Below, piece after piece: positions 10,383-21,108 of a stretch of DNA of 64,000 nucleotides (positions are counted from its first letter, which is position 1; each line of letters opens with the position of its first letter). The DNA comes from Hydrangea macrophylla (taxonomy: Eukaryota; Streptophyta; Magnoliopsida; Cornales; Hydrangeaceae): assembly GCA_033977485.1 (NCBI GenBank), contig CM066994.1, positions 51,067,155 through 51,131,154 of the forward strand, read 5' to 3'. The position numbers and the translations under genes are program-made. The notes below the pieces were generated by a model. The model searched no databases and had not been told where the DNA came from. It saw only the letters and a program-made list of their open reading frames with translations.

Positions 10383-11461
10383 TGTTTGCACCCAAAAATC
10401 GTCAATGATTTTTGAGCCCGAGTGGAGTTGAAGTTGGGCGAAGGAGACGCTGGGGCAAGTAGTGATGACTCATCGGACTCAAGGGGTAAGCCCGATGGGA
10501 GGAACAACTGTTGGGAGATGAGGAGTCCGATGGGAGCATGTGGCAAGTGTAAGCATCATCGGGCTATGAGAACATAACTCATCAGGTTGAGAGCCCGATG
10601 GAAAAGTAAAGCAACATTTATAACTGATCGGACATCAATAAAAGGAAGAGTGTGTCCGATTGATCATAAGAAGTTGAAGAACTGATCGGACATGGAAGAA
10701 GCCATGAGCCCGATTCATCCAACAGGGAAAGGGCGGTTGGCGAAGGACAGGGCGTTGCTATTCACAGCTGGCATGATGACGTCATCTCTGAGAGTTTTTG
10801 GAAACAGGAGTCCGTCTGGGAAAGGAGTTGTTAGTTGCCAGCTGGGTTGGAGCGTCTAATCCCTAAATTAAAGGGATCAAGTCAAGTAAGTTCTGGATAA
10901 GGAAGGATTTCTTCAATTAACCAATCAGTGAATAGCTTAAGGCGCAAGGTAAGGAGTCTTTTCCTAGTAGGAATTAAACTATGGCCGCTATAAATCAACA
11001 GGCAGGCCAAGCAGTCAATTCACTCCGCGTCACTCTCGAAAACAGCATTCAACACAGCATTCAAAAGCATCCAACCTTTTATGTTTTTTTCTGCAAGCAT
11101 AGCAAATAGGTCTACCCTTTTTCTTTGTTAATTTCTTTTACTGTTTTCATTCTTACGAACAATCAGTCTGTTTTGAATCTGTTCTTTGGTTGTATTTTCC
11201 AAACACTTAATAAAATCTGTATTTTATTAATCGTTTGTGATTGTTTACTTGGTAAACTCATACACTATTTGGCTTGTGCGCTTCAGTACTGCCAAGGGAT
11301 TCCTGGTGAGGGTACTTTCCTACTCGCCGCACACAATTGTTTAGTTTAGAAGTCAGATCTGAAAGCCTTGAGTATCACTGACTCAAGCATATAGGAAATT
11401 AGTTTGCACACACCGAACCACTTTCGGTTCTGGCACGCCCGCGCATAACTACTAGCAAACA
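10383..11461 (+). repeat. 3' LTR of element A (1079 bp)
   Basis: The LTR begins TGTTTGC after the polypurine tract and ends GCAAACA, a perfect 7-bp terminal inverted repeat of the TG...CA type. A TATA box (CTATAAATC) lies at 10988-10996 and an AATAAA polyadenylation signal at 11209-11214. The U3 part (about 10420-10720) is studded with ATCGGRC / GYCCGAT motifs in both orientations. The matching 5' LTR is outside the window, so the target duplication and age cannot be read. Confidence 0.85.
10466..10716. repeat. Cluster of ATCGGRC / GYCCGAT motifs in the U3 of element A
   Basis: At least nine copies of a 7-bp motif occur in about 250 bp, in both orientations, near 10468, 10490, 10524, 10557, 10592, 10627, 10651, 10683 and 10705. 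They sit 270-520 bp upstream of the LTR TATA box, where enhancer or repressor sites would lie. The binding factor is unknown. Confidence 0.6.
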
Positions 11462-11866
11462 AAACCAAATTAGGAAATCTCATTCATGCTTCCTTGCTCG
11501 AGCGACCAGGCCACAAGAATCTCTAAAATCTCGCTCCCTGGCAGTATCGCTCACAACGATGGCTCGCTCAGGCGAGCGGACAATCTTCCATAAACTGAGC
11601 CATACTCAAGCACCCCACTCATCTTCTTCCTTTCCCTCTTCCCTCGTACTAAACATAGTTAGAAATTTATTTCTTGTACTATAAGTTGGCAGCATAAGTG
11701 CAAAGCTGAAAGTCTAGATGGTAACTGAAAGCAACAAATCTTTCAATTGACCATGTATGCTTACCTAAGTTGCTATGTACTAACTACCTCCCATTATACA
11801 CATAATGACGACTCGTAATGCAAATCACTAACTCTTTATTTGGCATACATGGTCAATTGAAAGATA
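11462..11866. other. Gene-free stretch with a 23-bp inverted repeat
   Basis: I see no coding signal here. Two perfect 23-nt arms (11738-11760 and 11843-11865, containing TTTCAATTGACCATG and its complement) flank 82 bp. They may be the ends of a small MITE or a hairpin. The right arm stops one base before the SINE. Confidence 0.6.
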
Positions 11867-11978
11867 GGTTGGTATAGCTCAAGTGGTAAAGAGCTTGGCA
11901 TTTATAAGTCCCCTCCAATATATAGGTCCGGTGTTCGAACCTCAACCCCTGCCCCATATTAAAAAAAAAAAAAAAAAA
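11867..11978 (+). mobile_element. tRNA-derived SINE with poly(A) tail
   Basis: An RNA polymerase III A-box-like segment (TATAGCTCAAGTGGT, from 11873) and a B box (GGTGTTCGAACC, about 11930-11941) are spaced about 45 bp apart, as in tRNA genes. A short body and an 18-nt poly(A) run (11961-11978) follow. The acceptor and anticodon stems of a working tRNA are not formed, so this is a SINE rather than a tRNA gene. I could not identify the family or a convincing target duplication. The next 250 bp (to 12229) hold nothing I recognise. Confidence 0.75.
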
Positions 11979-12365
11979 CCCAAAATTTTGAATTTGGTGG
12001 GTCCCCTTCCTCTCTATTAATTTAAGAGGTTTGAATAATATTTTAAAAGTTTTCAAATTGTAATATTATTTAAACATAGAGGAAAACAAAATAGTTTGCC
12101 TTCACGTTTTCCTTTCCCGTTTCTTTTCCCTCGATAAATATGCAAAGCCTAAAGGTTTATTTGTGCATCCCATGAAATTATGAATTATGTTGAGTTTTTC
12201 TTGTTTGTTATTTCTCACGGCTTGATCAGCAGGGTGGATCTATGTTGGGGCATGGGGGGCTCAAGCCCCCTTTAAGTTTTGAAAAATTCTTTATATACCT
12301 TCTAAAAGAAAGATATATATAAGTCAAACCCCTCTAAAAATTTAATTAAGCCCCCTATTCTCTTA

Positions 12366-13498
12366 GGCCTAGTTTGGCAGGCCAGATAAAACTGGCAGAT
12401 AAGACATAATAAGGCAGGATCATATAGGAAAGTAATTTTGTCTGATAAGTTGTTATGTTGTCCTATGTTTGAAACGTGCCTAGATATAAGTTCCGGATAA
12501 TAACTAAATTATTGCTTTTTAACACCAAAAAATTACAAATCCGAAAAAAAAAGAGATCTGAAAATAAAAAGAAAAAAAAATGGTCTAGAAAAAAGTAGAT
12601 CTCAAAGGAAAAAAAAAGGGCAAATTACACTTTAGTCCATTAAACTATACACTTGTTTTCAATTGGGTCCATAAACTTTTTTTTTTGCAATTGAATCCTT
12701 GAACTTCAAAAATTCATTCAACCAGACCCAAATTCCAACACTGTTAGCTTAAATTATTAGAAATTGTCACGTACATTGCATGTAATGCTTACCTGTCACA
12801 TGTTAGGTTAAGACAAACACGGGAGACTATTAATGGCTAAAAAATGATATGATTTTGGGTATAATTGAATGCAATTTTGGATCTAGTCGAATGTGTTTTT
12901 TCGAATTTGATCGAACGCGATTTCAGATCTGATTGAATTCGATTTTTTGCACTATTCACAATCTCCCGTGTTTGTCTTAACCTAACATGTGACAGAAAGC
13001 ATTACCCGCAACGTATGTGACAATTTCTAATAGTTTAAGCTAACAGTATCTGAATTTGGGTCTGATTGAATGAATTTTTGAATTTTAAGGACCCAATTGC
13101 AAAAAAAAAAAGGTTTATGGACCCAATTGAAAATAGGTTATAGTTTAATGGACTAAAGTGTAATTTGCCCCAAAAAAAAGAAGATACGAAAAAAAAATAG
13201 ATCTGGAAATGAAAAAGAGGGGAAAAAAAAGATCTGGAATAAAAACAAAACAGATGCGAGAATGAAAAAGAAAAAAAAAGGATATGAAAAAAGAAAAGAT
13301 AAAAAGAGATTTGAAAAGAAAAAAAAAAGGTTTTTTGTTCCAAGATGTTATCTCAAACTTCTAATCCCACCTAATACCCTCCCTTTGGGTTAGAGTTATT
13401 GCACTCTCTGTGGGATAAAAAGGTCTATTTTATCTTGTCTGATCGCGCCAGCAAACGTCGGATAAGATAAAAGTTGTATACCTCTTATCCTGACCACC
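12366..13498. mobile_element. Possible MITE remnant with low-complexity purine tracts
   Basis: The sequence beginning GGCCTAGTTTGGCAGG, preceded by TTA, resembles Tourist/PIF-type MITE ends. Related words (ATAAGATAAAA, CTTATCCTGACCACC) appear near 13450-13498, just before element B. Between them are degenerate purine-rich tracts (AGATCTGAAAA-like) and the foldback element. The right end is disrupted, so the call is tentative. Confidence 0.3.
12618..13170. mobile_element. Foldback MITE with long terminal inverted repeats
   Basis: The left arm (12618-12826) and right arm (12962-13170) are each 209 bp and are imperfect reverse complements, starting GGGCAAATTACACTTTAG and ending with its complement. 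The 135-bp centre (12827-12961) has no coding capacity. The flanks are A-rich, so a target duplication cannot be resolved. This is a non-autonomous foldback or MULE-type element; the family is inferred from structure only. Confidence 0.8.
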
Positions 13499-16187
13499 TG
13501 TGGATATCGCAATTTATCCTACCCACATCTTTTTTATTTAAAACATTTTCAGATTCAAATTCAAATTCAAATTCAAAAACGAGTCGCCATTTAATTTTTT
13601 TAAAAGGAAAAATTAAGAAACCATTTTAAAGTAAACTGATCTTTTTGGAAACCAGAGATTAACTAGGTCCGGGGATTATAGAATGGGAGAGGAAGGAGCC
13701 CGACGGACTAAAACACCCTCTCTCATCCTATCTCGCGATATGCCTCTACTCAATATCCTTTTAATCGAATTATTAATCTAAGCATGCCCTCAACTAATAC
13801 ATATATATATATATATATATAAGTATACGTAACACAAGCATGTCAAAAGGGTGCTAACGACAAAATATCATTCAAAATCAAATAAGTGATTAGCAAGCAA
13901 TATGATATGCAATAGGGAACAAGAGAACTTACCCGGGATCCAACTGTGGTTTTGAAATGTGCAATGCATACAAAAAGTGGAAATCCTAATAAAAGGTCTC
14001 TAATCACATATATACGCATAAGGTAAATCATAATTCTAAGGTGTCGCGCATGAAGTAAAAAAATCAATAAAATTAAGAAATAATTAATCTAAAGAAGAGT
14101 CAAGAGATCACACCTCATCGGTGCTACAAAACAAGGGTTAGTCCACATGCTTTAGAAATGATATATAACATCAAACAATCATTCCTGAATGTCTAGCTTA
14201 ATTCTATCAAGTAGAAGAAATGACATAATTATAAATTCTAATATCAATCTATATGGATGAGTGTATATGATTACATAGATATGAACAAGAATAAGCTATT
14301 GGATTATTCCTTGATTTGGATCATTTAACCTCTGTATTTAAGCTTAACTAATCATTATTAAAACATGGTTTAAGCCCTAAGTCATGGAAAGATCATTTGA
14401 ACTATTATTTGCAAAGTATACCAAATCTGTCCAAAAATTCTGAAAATTATAGAGAACAAGTCAAGGATTTAAAATTTGGGAAAGCATAGTTCCCATGGTT
14501 TGATATCAATGAATTTTGGACACGAGATGCCTCTGCGAGTCTAGTTTCCAACCCAAATAGAAAAGTCGAAGATCAACGGTTCAATCTCTAGGAATTGGAC
14601 AAACACTAGACATCACTCAGAACTTCACAACTTTCTGTCCAGAGTTCTTGTATGATTTTCTAAAACTAGTAAAAAAGTCAGAAACACTTTGATCTTTTTA
14701 GGATATCTTCCTAACACATTAAACTACCCAGAAAAAATTATTTGAGGCCAAGAAAACTTGATTAAGGCTCTGATTTATTTATTTCAAAGAGGTGTTACTG
14801 TTCTGAAATTCTGGACAGATTGTTGTTGTTTCACAAAACTCATGATCAAACTACTTTAAACATGAAATCTCATTTAAAAAAAAAATCACAGGGGTAGAAC
14901 TTTGAGTTATTGACAGTTCCCAGTTGGTTTCACTTGATTCCAACGGTTCATTATTCAACTAAAAATCTTTGATCAAAAGTGATTAATGAACTCACTGCAC
15001 CTTTGTTAAATATACCTTTTACTTGCTAACTTCAACTACCAAGCCATTAAGTTTGGCTTAATTTAAACCACTTCTCCTACCATTTGATGGTCATTGGAGG
15101 TTAATGACACTTATACTTGTAGATTTCAATAAAATATGGAGAAACTTCATGAAATTTGAAGAACAATAAACCCAAACCATGGTGATAGACTTGGATTCAT
15201 TAACTAATCATACTAAGCATCAACTTTAATCTCCTTGTAAGTCATAAGCTTACAAGAAGGCTAAAGGATTTCAAGTCAAGGGATTCAAGTAAGACATTGA
15301 AGGTCTCATGAATCCCAAGAGATGAATGAGATGAAAAGGAGTGGCTCAAAGTTCAAATATCATCTAAATTAACATAAATTTAAAGACTAATTAGTCTAGA
15401 GTCTACCTCCAAATATCCTCAACTTGTGATTTTGAAAGACTTCCACAAGTTAATCAAGCTCTTCAACTCTAACTCACACGCAACTTCTTCTTTAAACACT
15501 TGTAAAGGTGACTCTTAAGTATGTTTAGAAAATTTTCTAGAGGTTTAAGGAAAAGAGAGTCAAGATAAGGTTGGTAGATTCAAGGAAATCCTCTTCCTTT
15601 GTAATGGGATATTTACCCTCTTTATATAGGCAATTTTTAAGAGGGTATTTCAGTCATTTCACAGTAAAAAATCTGATCCCGTATGTCCTTTTGTAGGTAC
15701 AAAACATGCTGTATTACAGCTGTCTGCTGGAAAATGCGGTACTCACTGGAAATGGAAGCGGCACTCATTGAGCGCCGCAACGGCACTCTATGAATGCCGT
15801 CGCGATACTCATTAATAGCACCGGCATTCAGTGAATGCCACAGATAACTCTAGGGACTGTTGTTTTTTTTTTTAATTTTGCGGCGTTTGAAAGTTTTAAC
15901 AGCATTCAGTGACTGCCATTGCGGCTCTCACTGACTACCGGTCTGTCAATCAGAGAGTGTCGCACCGGCAACCCGTAACTGCCACAGATTATGCCATATG
16001 TCGTGCTTTCTACTTCCCTTGTCCTTTCTTTTTTCTTTCTTCCTTTTTCTTTTGTTTCGAGTTGAGGAGTCTTTTGAAGAGCTTGGATCACTTTTGGATA
16101 TACTAGATTAGTGAGACATTGTCATCATCGGATCTGGAGGCAGCACTCCCCTTAATTCGACGTTTGGCCAAAATTGGGGTGTCTACA
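13499..16187 (-). repeat. 3' LTR of element B (2689 bp)
   Basis: It aligns along its length with 30654-33331. On the minus strand a TATA-like CCTATATAAA lies at 15630-15621, about 560 bp into the LTR. A GC-rich block of GCGGCACTC / TGAATGCCG words occupies 15734-15987 in U3. A (TA)n run lies at 13800-13822 and a TTCAAA tandem near 13551-13577. There is no coding content. Confidence 0.88.
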
Positions 16188-16245
16188 GTTTTCCCCTCTT
16201 CGACAGAGCTTATGGAGCAACGCGTTTCATAAGTGAATGTCGAAG
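16188..16245 (-). promoter_or_regulatory. Polypurine tract of element B and adjacent two-stem hairpin
   Basis: Read on the minus strand, AAGAGGGGAAAAC abuts the 3' LTR start and is the polypurine tract. Immediately upstream in the transcript the sequence can fold. The outer arms CTTCGACA (16198-16205) and TGTCGAAG (16238-16245) are perfect complements. Inside them the inner arms CTTATG (16209-16214) and CATAAG (16228-16233) are also perfect. Confidence 0.65.
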
Positions 16246-17788
16246 TCTGTGTGAAGACAAGCCTTTGACCAAACTGTTGAATTTAGGTAAAACAAAATGC
16301 ATTGCAAAAAAAAGGCAGGTGCGCAGCAAGGTTCCAGTTGGTCGTGCTCAATTATGAGCTGCCTACGTATCCATTCAGGAATCAGACCAAGACGTAGTTC
16401 GGGCAAGGGCAAACACACACAAGCACAAGTAGCCATACTGATGAATGCACCTATCTTGTCGTGATGCACGTGTTCATGGAAATGACGATGGCCAATGTGA
16501 TTTTATGCTCTAAAAATGGCGTGATTCAAGATTATGCTATCCTGATGTACCCAGATGCAATCCATGCCTTATGCTATTTAATGCTCATACTAATCCTCTA
16601 CAAAAGACGTGATCATTTCTGCCGAAAGAACGAACGCAATTGACTGGGTGGCGCTTCGTGACTTAGGCCCCAGTGTCTATATTTTGCTCTATTTCATGCG
16701 TTTACTACATGATGTATGATACATGATGCGGTAACCAGAGAAAATTATTGGAGACGGGCCAACGCAAATCTGTTGCGAAGACCGAGAATGTAAATCTATT
16801 ACATTCTCAAAATTTTGATCATCGTAAATTTGTTATGAGGATCGAGGATTTAAATCCGTTATATTCCCAAAAGCGGGGTCAACGCAATCTGTTGCGAGGA
16901 CTGAGAATGCAAATCTGTTGCATTCTTAAAATTTTGATCATCGTAAATCCGTTACGAGGATCGAGAATATAAATCTGTTATATTCCCAAAAGTGGAATCA
17001 ACGCAAATCTATTACGAGGACCGAGTAATGCAAATCTGTTTACATTCTCAAAATCCAAGAGTTAATCATATTCAGATTATTCTGGAGTCAAACAGACTCA
17101 AATCCTTTTAATTTTTTAAAATCGGGAGTCGAACAGATTCAAATTCAAATTCTGGAATCAAGCATACTCAAATCCTTTCAATTTAGGCTCAAAGATTTCA
17201 GAACTCCCGGAAATAGGGGTCTAGTCGTCCCAGGCCAATTTAGATTCCAAAATTAGGAGTCAATTTATCCCAGAATGAATAAACTTTCAAAATTTGGGAG
17301 TCGGTTGGACTCAAAAATCTTTTCGGGGAAAAGGGAGCGAAAACAGGTAAACTCTGGGGGTTTAAATCTGAATCTCGGGACCCAATTTGAATTTTGGGGG
17401 GAAAACCAAAGGCTTTGTAACCGCCTTAAACGCGGTACACGCCTACAAATGCGACAGTCCGTGAATGCCGTACGCCACTTGCGGAATGCCGCTGCGGCAC
17501 TCAGCGAGTGCCGCACGACACTTCATCAACTGCCGCGCACATTTTTTGAGTGCCGCGCTAAGTGGACAGAACGCTTATATGCCCATTTTTGGTTCATTTT
17601 CATTCTTTTCGCATAATCTCTCCAAACCGAAATCCTATCTGGAGATTTTTTTCCTTTTTCTTGCATTGATCTACATGATTCGCAGGTTAGTTCCTCTTGA
17701 TCCAAATCTCATTATTCTCTTTATTTTCGTTGTTTTTCTTGATTTACTCCAAAGGTATGATATCTAGTTCTTTTTCCCTTGACAGATT
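16246..17788. other. Non-coding tail of element B upstream of its antisense genes
   Basis: I see no conserved coding signal. A tandem repeat occupies about 16759-17058. Weaker repeats of a GGAGTCGAACAGACTC-like word fill 17085-17300. A GC-rich hairpin block lies at 17449-17560. The block sits about 230 bp upstream of the PMD start and may belong to its promoter. Confidence 0.55.
16759..17058. repeat. Tandem repeat with 119-120-bp period, about 2.5 copies
   Basis: The word AACGCAAATCTGTTGCGA recurs at 16761, 16881 and 17000. Each unit is itself two related halves of about 60 bp (one with GTTGCGAGGACCGAGAATG, one with GTTACGAGGATCGAGAAT), each containing short self-complementary stretches such as GAATGCAAATCTGTTGCATTC-type arms. 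Confidence 0.75.
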
Positions 17789-20461
17789 ATGGCAAGCAGC
17801 TTAGGTAGCAGGAAGAAGGCTAAGTATAGGGCCACTCCTCACGCCGATCCTACTTTCTTGCTTCGAGATTCGGACAAGCATCTGTCCGCACGAGCATTCA
17901 GACGAGAGGTATATCCGTCTCCCTTAAACCATCTCTTTTCAATTCTTTTCTATGAATCTTATGAATGTAATGACAACAAACATTACACGCTTTCTTATGA
18001 ATATGATGTGTGACAAAGCTTTATATCCTCCTTCACGAATACGAATGCTAGGCTTGCAAAATCTTTAGAGCGTTTCAATTGCTCCGTGCTTATTCATTCA
18101 TGTTTTAATTCCAACGCTCTTGATTCTAAAAAAAAACTTTATATGCTTTCTCCTGAGTACGAATATCATGCTTGTAAAAATTTTCGAGCGCTTCAACCGC
18201 TCTTTTCACTCACTTGTGTTCAACATATATATATCCTTTTTTTCTTTTTCTTATCTCTCTTTTTCATGAACCTTATGAATGCAATGCGCGTCAATCAAGA
18301 CTTTATGTGTTCTTTTTATGAATGCAAGTGCTATGCCGATGGAATTTTCCGTGCGTCCCACATACTCCCTTTTATTTATTTATTATCATTATTATTTTTA
18401 TTTACTTTTATTTCTTTTCTTCATTCGTTCATCTACTAACATTGAATTTTGTATCCTTTGCAGCTTCAGCCCGACGTACTAAAAGGGGATGGCAGCTTGG
18501 CCCATGGTTGGGCGTGGTACGATTCTTTGAGCAAGACCGTACAAGGGTACATCAATGCAGGGGGCTTTGAAAACTTTGTCAAGCTCTTGACGAAGAGTTC
18601 CAATGATCTTAGACAGATTCATGCTCTCTCCGAGCGGTGGTGGGATACCACCAACACGTTCCATTTTGAGTTCGGGGAGATGACGATAACCCCGTTAGAC
18701 TTTAGCATGATTACTGGGATCCCTTTCGGGGGGGGGGGGGGAGGGAGTGCCTACGGTACATGGATACCGTTATGGAGTGGGACCGATTGCTACTGCTGCT
18801 GGGAGTTGTTCCAGAGGAGCCCTTGGTTACGGACAACTGGTTCTTGGATACCTTCAGAGACCAGGATGGCTTCACGGACGAACCGGATGCTCCCTGTTGA
18901 GCAATAGGGGCGACAGAATATCCGTGGCCTTGGTGGGGTCCTTAGAGTGCATGGACCAAATCTACCAGTATGATTGGGCCAGTGCGGGACTAGCCATTCT
19001 ATATAGGCACATGGGAGATATTTCCCGAGACCGCCCAGCCTCCACGGGCGGCTTCTGGAGAGCGTGGGAGGTACATTTTTTTTTTGTTTCCAATTTTTAT
19101 TTCTAAATTTAATCCTTGCATTCCTCTTTTGATTTATTTATTCATGAATCTTGAAACTTATGTTTATTTTCTTTCCTTTCTTGTAGATTTGGTCCCACGA
19201 GTATCTACAGATGATGTCGCCCCGAGACGCGACGAGTGGACGCCCTCATTATTCCCTAGGGGTTGAAATGGCAGAAAGAGCGGGTCGGGCGGAAGACCGG
19301 GGCCAATGACTTTTTTTGGTTCAGGAACTTTTTGATGAATCTGCGAGAACCGCACGTCCGCTGGCAGCCCATGGGTGGACGTGCTTCCTGTTGCCTCCCA
19401 GGGGATTCGGCAGTCAGATGGGTACGACCTACAGAGGATTTTATTGGAGGGTCCGGAGGGTTGGGAGTGGCATTTGGGAGAGAGAGTGACCAGGCAGTCG
19501 CTGATGGCTCATGGGTATTTTGTGCCACATCCTCTGCCCGATTCGATGAGAGCGACCGAGATCCTCTAGGGTCCTGCGCTCACGGTTGCCCTAGACAAGC
19601 TCTCTGTTCAGGACTTCGTGGAGCCTCCTGAGGGGTACATAACTTTCTGTGCTGCTAAGCTGATGAAGAACTTCCTCTTGATGGAAGTGACGTGGGTAAG
19701 CTTATTCTTGGCTTTTCAAACTTTCTTTTAGTTCTTACATATGCTTTCTCACTGATTTCACTTTTCTCTTTGTAGCCTGTTCCTACCGTGACTCGGGCAC
19801 CAACCCTACCACCTTGGGATTGGAGCCTCTGCACAGTCTCTTATAGTGAGCAGGTCACGACTACGGTCCCCCGATATCATGCGGGTGCCCCCACCATTCC
19901 ACTCCAGTATAACCATATCCCACGGGACTATGCAGAGGAGGGCTTACTCTACGCCCATAGCATGAGAGAGTGGATCTACGGTTGAGAGTGGAGGGTAACC
20001 TCCTGAAACTTTGACTTTTACCTTTCTAACTTTGATGTTCTAATCTTTCTTTTATTGGTCTTCTGATTCAGGCCGACGGGGCACGGACAGCTGCTGAGGC
20101 TCATACGAGAGCCATGGTAAAACTCATATTGACCTTTTGTTTATGCTTATTTTAACATTTTTCAAATAAATGAATCTTGATTATTGTAATCTCTTTCTTC
20201 GCTTAGGAGGAGGAGAACAGGGCTCTAGTCCTGCAGGTGAGAGAGCTCCAGTAGCAACTTCAGCAGTTCAGGATAGTGCCTAGCGGAGCTCATGGAGGTG
20301 CCAGACGTGGTGGAGGCAGCAGTGCTAGAGGCAGAGGAGGTAGTAGTGGCAGCAGAGGAGGAGGCAGAGGAGGAGGTGGGGGTGACACGAGTGGCACGGA
20401 GTTAGAGGAGGAGCCTCTTAGACGTGTCACCCGTCAGGCTCGAGGTCGGGGCCGGGGCTGA
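17789..20461 (+). pseudogene. Antisense PMD-type gene in element B, about six exons, decayed
   Basis: The gene lies on the plus strand, antisense to element B. Proposed exons are 17789-17908, 18464-19070, 19187-19695, 19776 to about 19993, 20072-20115 and 20207-20461, each bordered by GT...AG. Exon 2 has PMD features (WWDTTNTFHFEFGEMTITPL, MITGIPFGG; later YDWASAGLAILYRHMGD), and exon 3 begins IWSHEYL, which continues the domain cleanly across the intron. The last exon is Gly/Arg-rich (RGRGG repeats). Damage seen: a 14-G run at 18728-18741 that shifts the frame, TGA at 18898-18900, further shifts near 19310 and 19370, a stop near 19570, a TGA after WIYG near 19983, and a TAG in exon 6. The domain organisation differs from the gene in element A, so the two are not recent copies. 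Confidence 0.7.
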
Positions 20462-21108
20462 TCTATCTTTTCTCTTTCATCTCCCTCTTTTATCTTTTGA
20501 GTGTTTTGGTGAGGACTGAGTGTTTTGGAGAGGACACACACTTATTTGGATGACTGTATATATACATGCATATTTATTTTGGATGACGACTCCTGGATAG
20601 CCGTGGTAGGATAGGCATATACAAACTTTATTATGATTACTTTTATCCTTTCTGCTTGTTTTTACTGAATACCGTATGTGTGACCATGGCTTGGTCCTTC
20701 CTTTTTATTTTCCTGTAATTGGTGAATGCCTTTGCCTTTATTACTTTTCCTTTGTATGCATGAATAAATGAATGGCTTGATCTTGTTGTACGTGATGCAT
20801 GGTGCACACGTTTTATTGCTTTTATTCAGTCTTTTGTTTGCAGGTGGGCAGAAAATATTATAGACAGGCCCTGGCCAGGAATAAACTCCACGCGGCACTC
20901 GGTTAATCCTCCGCGGCAGTCATGAGTGCCGCTGCGGCAGTCCGTAAATGCCGCACGGCAATTGCCGACTGCCGGACGACAGTCTATTGAATGCCACGGC
21001 CATTTCTCGGGTGCCGCAGGTAGGTTTGGGTAGATTCACTTGTATTTGTACCCTCCTTTCCTCAAAACTCCACAAAACACTCTCTTCTTGCATTCACTTC
21101 CTTCTCAA
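20462..21108. other. Spacer between the two antisense genes of element B
   Basis: No coding signal is apparent. A GC-rich array of GCGGCAnTC / TGAnTGCCGC words lies at 20886-21023, ending 86 bp before the next start codon. It is related to the blocks at 15734-15987 and 17449-17560, so it may be a shared promoter module. Confidence 0.5.

Noticed and set aside
11867..11941. Possible tRNA gene
   Set aside because: Pol III boxes are present, but paired acceptor and anticodon stems are not, and a poly(A) tail follows. It is a SINE.
13035..13343. Phe-rich minus-strand frame
   Set aside because: It arises from purine-rich low-complexity DNA and overlaps the right arm of the foldback element.
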